Origin: an uncultured Lachnospira sp.
GTDB taxonomy: Bacteria > Bacillota > Clostridia > Lachnospirales > Lachnospiraceae
DNA: 6,154 bases
Reading direction: 5' to 3'
Assembly: GCA_910587485.1 (NCBI GenBank)
Contig: CAJUKN010000040.1
Location: 1-6,154 of the forward strand
Each line of letters begins with the position of its first letter. Position 1 is the first letter of the stretch. The notes below the pieces were generated by a model. That model worked only from the letters and a program-made list of their open reading frames with translations. It had not been told where the DNA came from and did not search any database. Made by a program: the position numbers and the translations under genes. Positions 5,585-6,154 of this stretch are shown in pieces.

Positions 5585-5613
5585 ATTATAGCATATGCAA
5601 TTTTGATTTGCAA
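5585..5613 (-). promoter_or_regulatory. Antitoxin RNA promoter (extended -10)
   Basis: On the minus strand, TATAAT (5590 to 5585) is a perfect -10 preceded by TGC (extended -10), with TTGCAA (5613 to 5608) 17 bp upstream. It is visibly stronger than the toxin promoter, as expected for an antitoxin RNA that must be in excess. Confidence 0.7.
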
Positions 5614-5695
5614 TATTCTTTTTTCAGAATTATTGAATTATAATAATTTATATTTTCAACTATCTTTGTGAATATGGAACTTTTTTATTAACTCC

Positions 5696-5737
5696 ATCAC
5701 TCCCTAATTAATGTAAAATTATTAGGGAGTGATTTTG
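5696..5737 (+). terminator. Terminator-like hairpin
   Basis: ATCACTCCCTAAT (5696-5708) and ATTAGGGAGTGAT (5721-5733) form a perfect 13-bp stem with a 12-nt loop, followed by TTTTGTATATA. It resembles a rightward intrinsic terminator with a shortened U-run. No gene ends just before it, so it may be left over from a lost gene or serve another role. Confidence 0.5.
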
Positions 5738-6075
5738 TATATATACCAATTTTTAACATAAGAAATATTATAACTCAGGTCACCATACCAAAAATATAAA
5801 AACATATGGATACCTTATGAAAAAAATGCAATAGAGTCTTTCTTAAATTAAATTTATATTTTTATTTAAAAAGTATGAAAAAATTGGTGATATATCAAAA
5901 TAAATACAGAAAACGATATATTACAAAAATTAAAATTCTAAATGAACAATAGCAGATGCGGTTGTTTTCTCTAACTACAAAATAGTATAACAGATATAAA
6001 CACATAAATCAAATGAAAAATAAAAAAATTGGAATGACGATTTGTAATTGATTTAGATAATGTGTTTTTTTAATT
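5738..6075. other. AT-rich stretch without a recognisable gene
   Basis: About 340 bases, very AT-rich, with stops in all frames. The longest ATG-started frame noted encodes 25 residues (5875-5952), is rich in Lys and Ile and has no ribosome site. No tRNA, repeat array or recognisable coding remnant is visible. It may be the flank of the prophage or a degraded end. Confidence 0.6.
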
Positions 6076-6104
6076 CTACTAGTAATAATACTAGTAGCTT
6101 TTTT
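6076..6104 (+). terminator. Rho-independent terminator
   Basis: CTACTAGTA (6076-6084) and TACTAGTAG (6089-6097) form a perfect 9-bp stem with an ATAA tetraloop, followed by C and six T residues. It would stop rightward transcripts, though no gene is seen immediately upstream. Confidence 0.7.
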
Positions 6105-6131
6105 ATTGTCTGTATAATGGGGTTAAAACCC

Positions 6132-6145
6132 TCGCCTTAAGGCGA
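6132..6145. repeat. 14-bp palindrome near the right edge
   Basis: TCGCCTTAAGGCGA is a perfect 14-bp palindrome. Just before it lie a lone TATAAT (6113-6118) without a fitting -35 and the short dyad GGGTT-AA-AACCC (6120-6131). It could be an operator or the start of a regulatory region for a gene beyond the window; the purpose is not decidable here. Confidence 0.4.
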
Positions 6146-6154
6146 AACCTTTAG

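Noticed and set aside
5660..5812. Further partial copies of the toxin repeats (CTATCTTTG at 5660-5668; ATATGGATA at 5804-5812)
   Set aside because: Nine-base matches in very AT-rich sequence, isolated and out of order; probably chance. They would matter only if shown to lie in another transcript.
5875..5952. A 25-residue open frame starting at ATG 5875
   Set aside because: No ribosome-binding site, Lys/Ile-rich composition typical of translated AT-rich DNA, no recognisable similarity.
6113..6118. TATAAT near the right edge as a promoter
   Set aside because: A perfect -10 hexamer but no acceptable -35 at 16-18 bp and no extended -10; the position directly after a terminator is suggestive only.

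Overview
The window reads as a decayed prophage in a low-GC Gram-positive host. Gene style (AT-rich, strong AGGAGG-type ribosome sites, an r1t-type holin, an amidase with clostridial-style C-terminal repeats, a small gp49/66-type protein) points to Clostridia, probably Lachnospiraceae. That host placement is inferred from familiarity with such genes, not from a search.

Left part (1-835): the immunity/control region. A leftward XRE-type repressor (136-681) faces a rightward promoter with perfect consensus hexamers (TTGACA, 17 bp, TATAAT; 777-805). Three AGGGACA operator-like motifs and a dyad lie across the repressor promoter and this rightward promoter. The early genes expected to follow are absent: about 30 bp past the last operator copy the sequence runs straight into the body of a tail-fibre-like gene.

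Middle part (about 835-3300): late genes in ruins. The tail-fibre gene ends in a Peptidase_S74 intramolecular chaperone domain. It lacks a credible 5' end and has a one-base deletion near 2885-2891. Its restored reading frame then runs through a coiled coil into the 5'-truncated remnant of an r1t-type holin. A rho-independent terminator follows.

Right part (3335-5301): an intact Rha-family regulator, a peptidoglycan amidase split by an in-frame amber codon (at 4709-4711, where tryptophan is likely ancestral) into a catalytic half and a wall-binding half, and an intact 58-residue gp49/66-type protein.

Far right (5299-5613): the most interesting piece and apparently intact. A 28-residue membrane peptide is encoded on an mRNA of about 200 nt whose ribosome site can be sequestered by an upstream CGCCTCC segment. 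It converges on a perfect 12-bp bidirectional terminator with a short antisense RNA of about 75 nt that has its own extended -10 promoter. Two direct repeats (CGATATGGA and ACTTCTATCTTT) occur both at the toxin start codon and in the 5' part of the antisense RNA gene, so the antisense RNA is complementary to the toxin start region. This is the architecture of the Fst/RNAI-RNAII (par) type I toxin-antitoxin systems.

From about 5615 to the end no gene is evident: AT-rich DNA with two terminator-like hairpins and, at the right edge, a 14-bp palindrome. Taken together, the window looks like a prophage that lost most of its genome between the immunity region and the tail/lysis end, suffered point lesions in the remaining late genes, and kept its repressor, Rha, the gp49/66-type gene and a toxin-antitoxin module.
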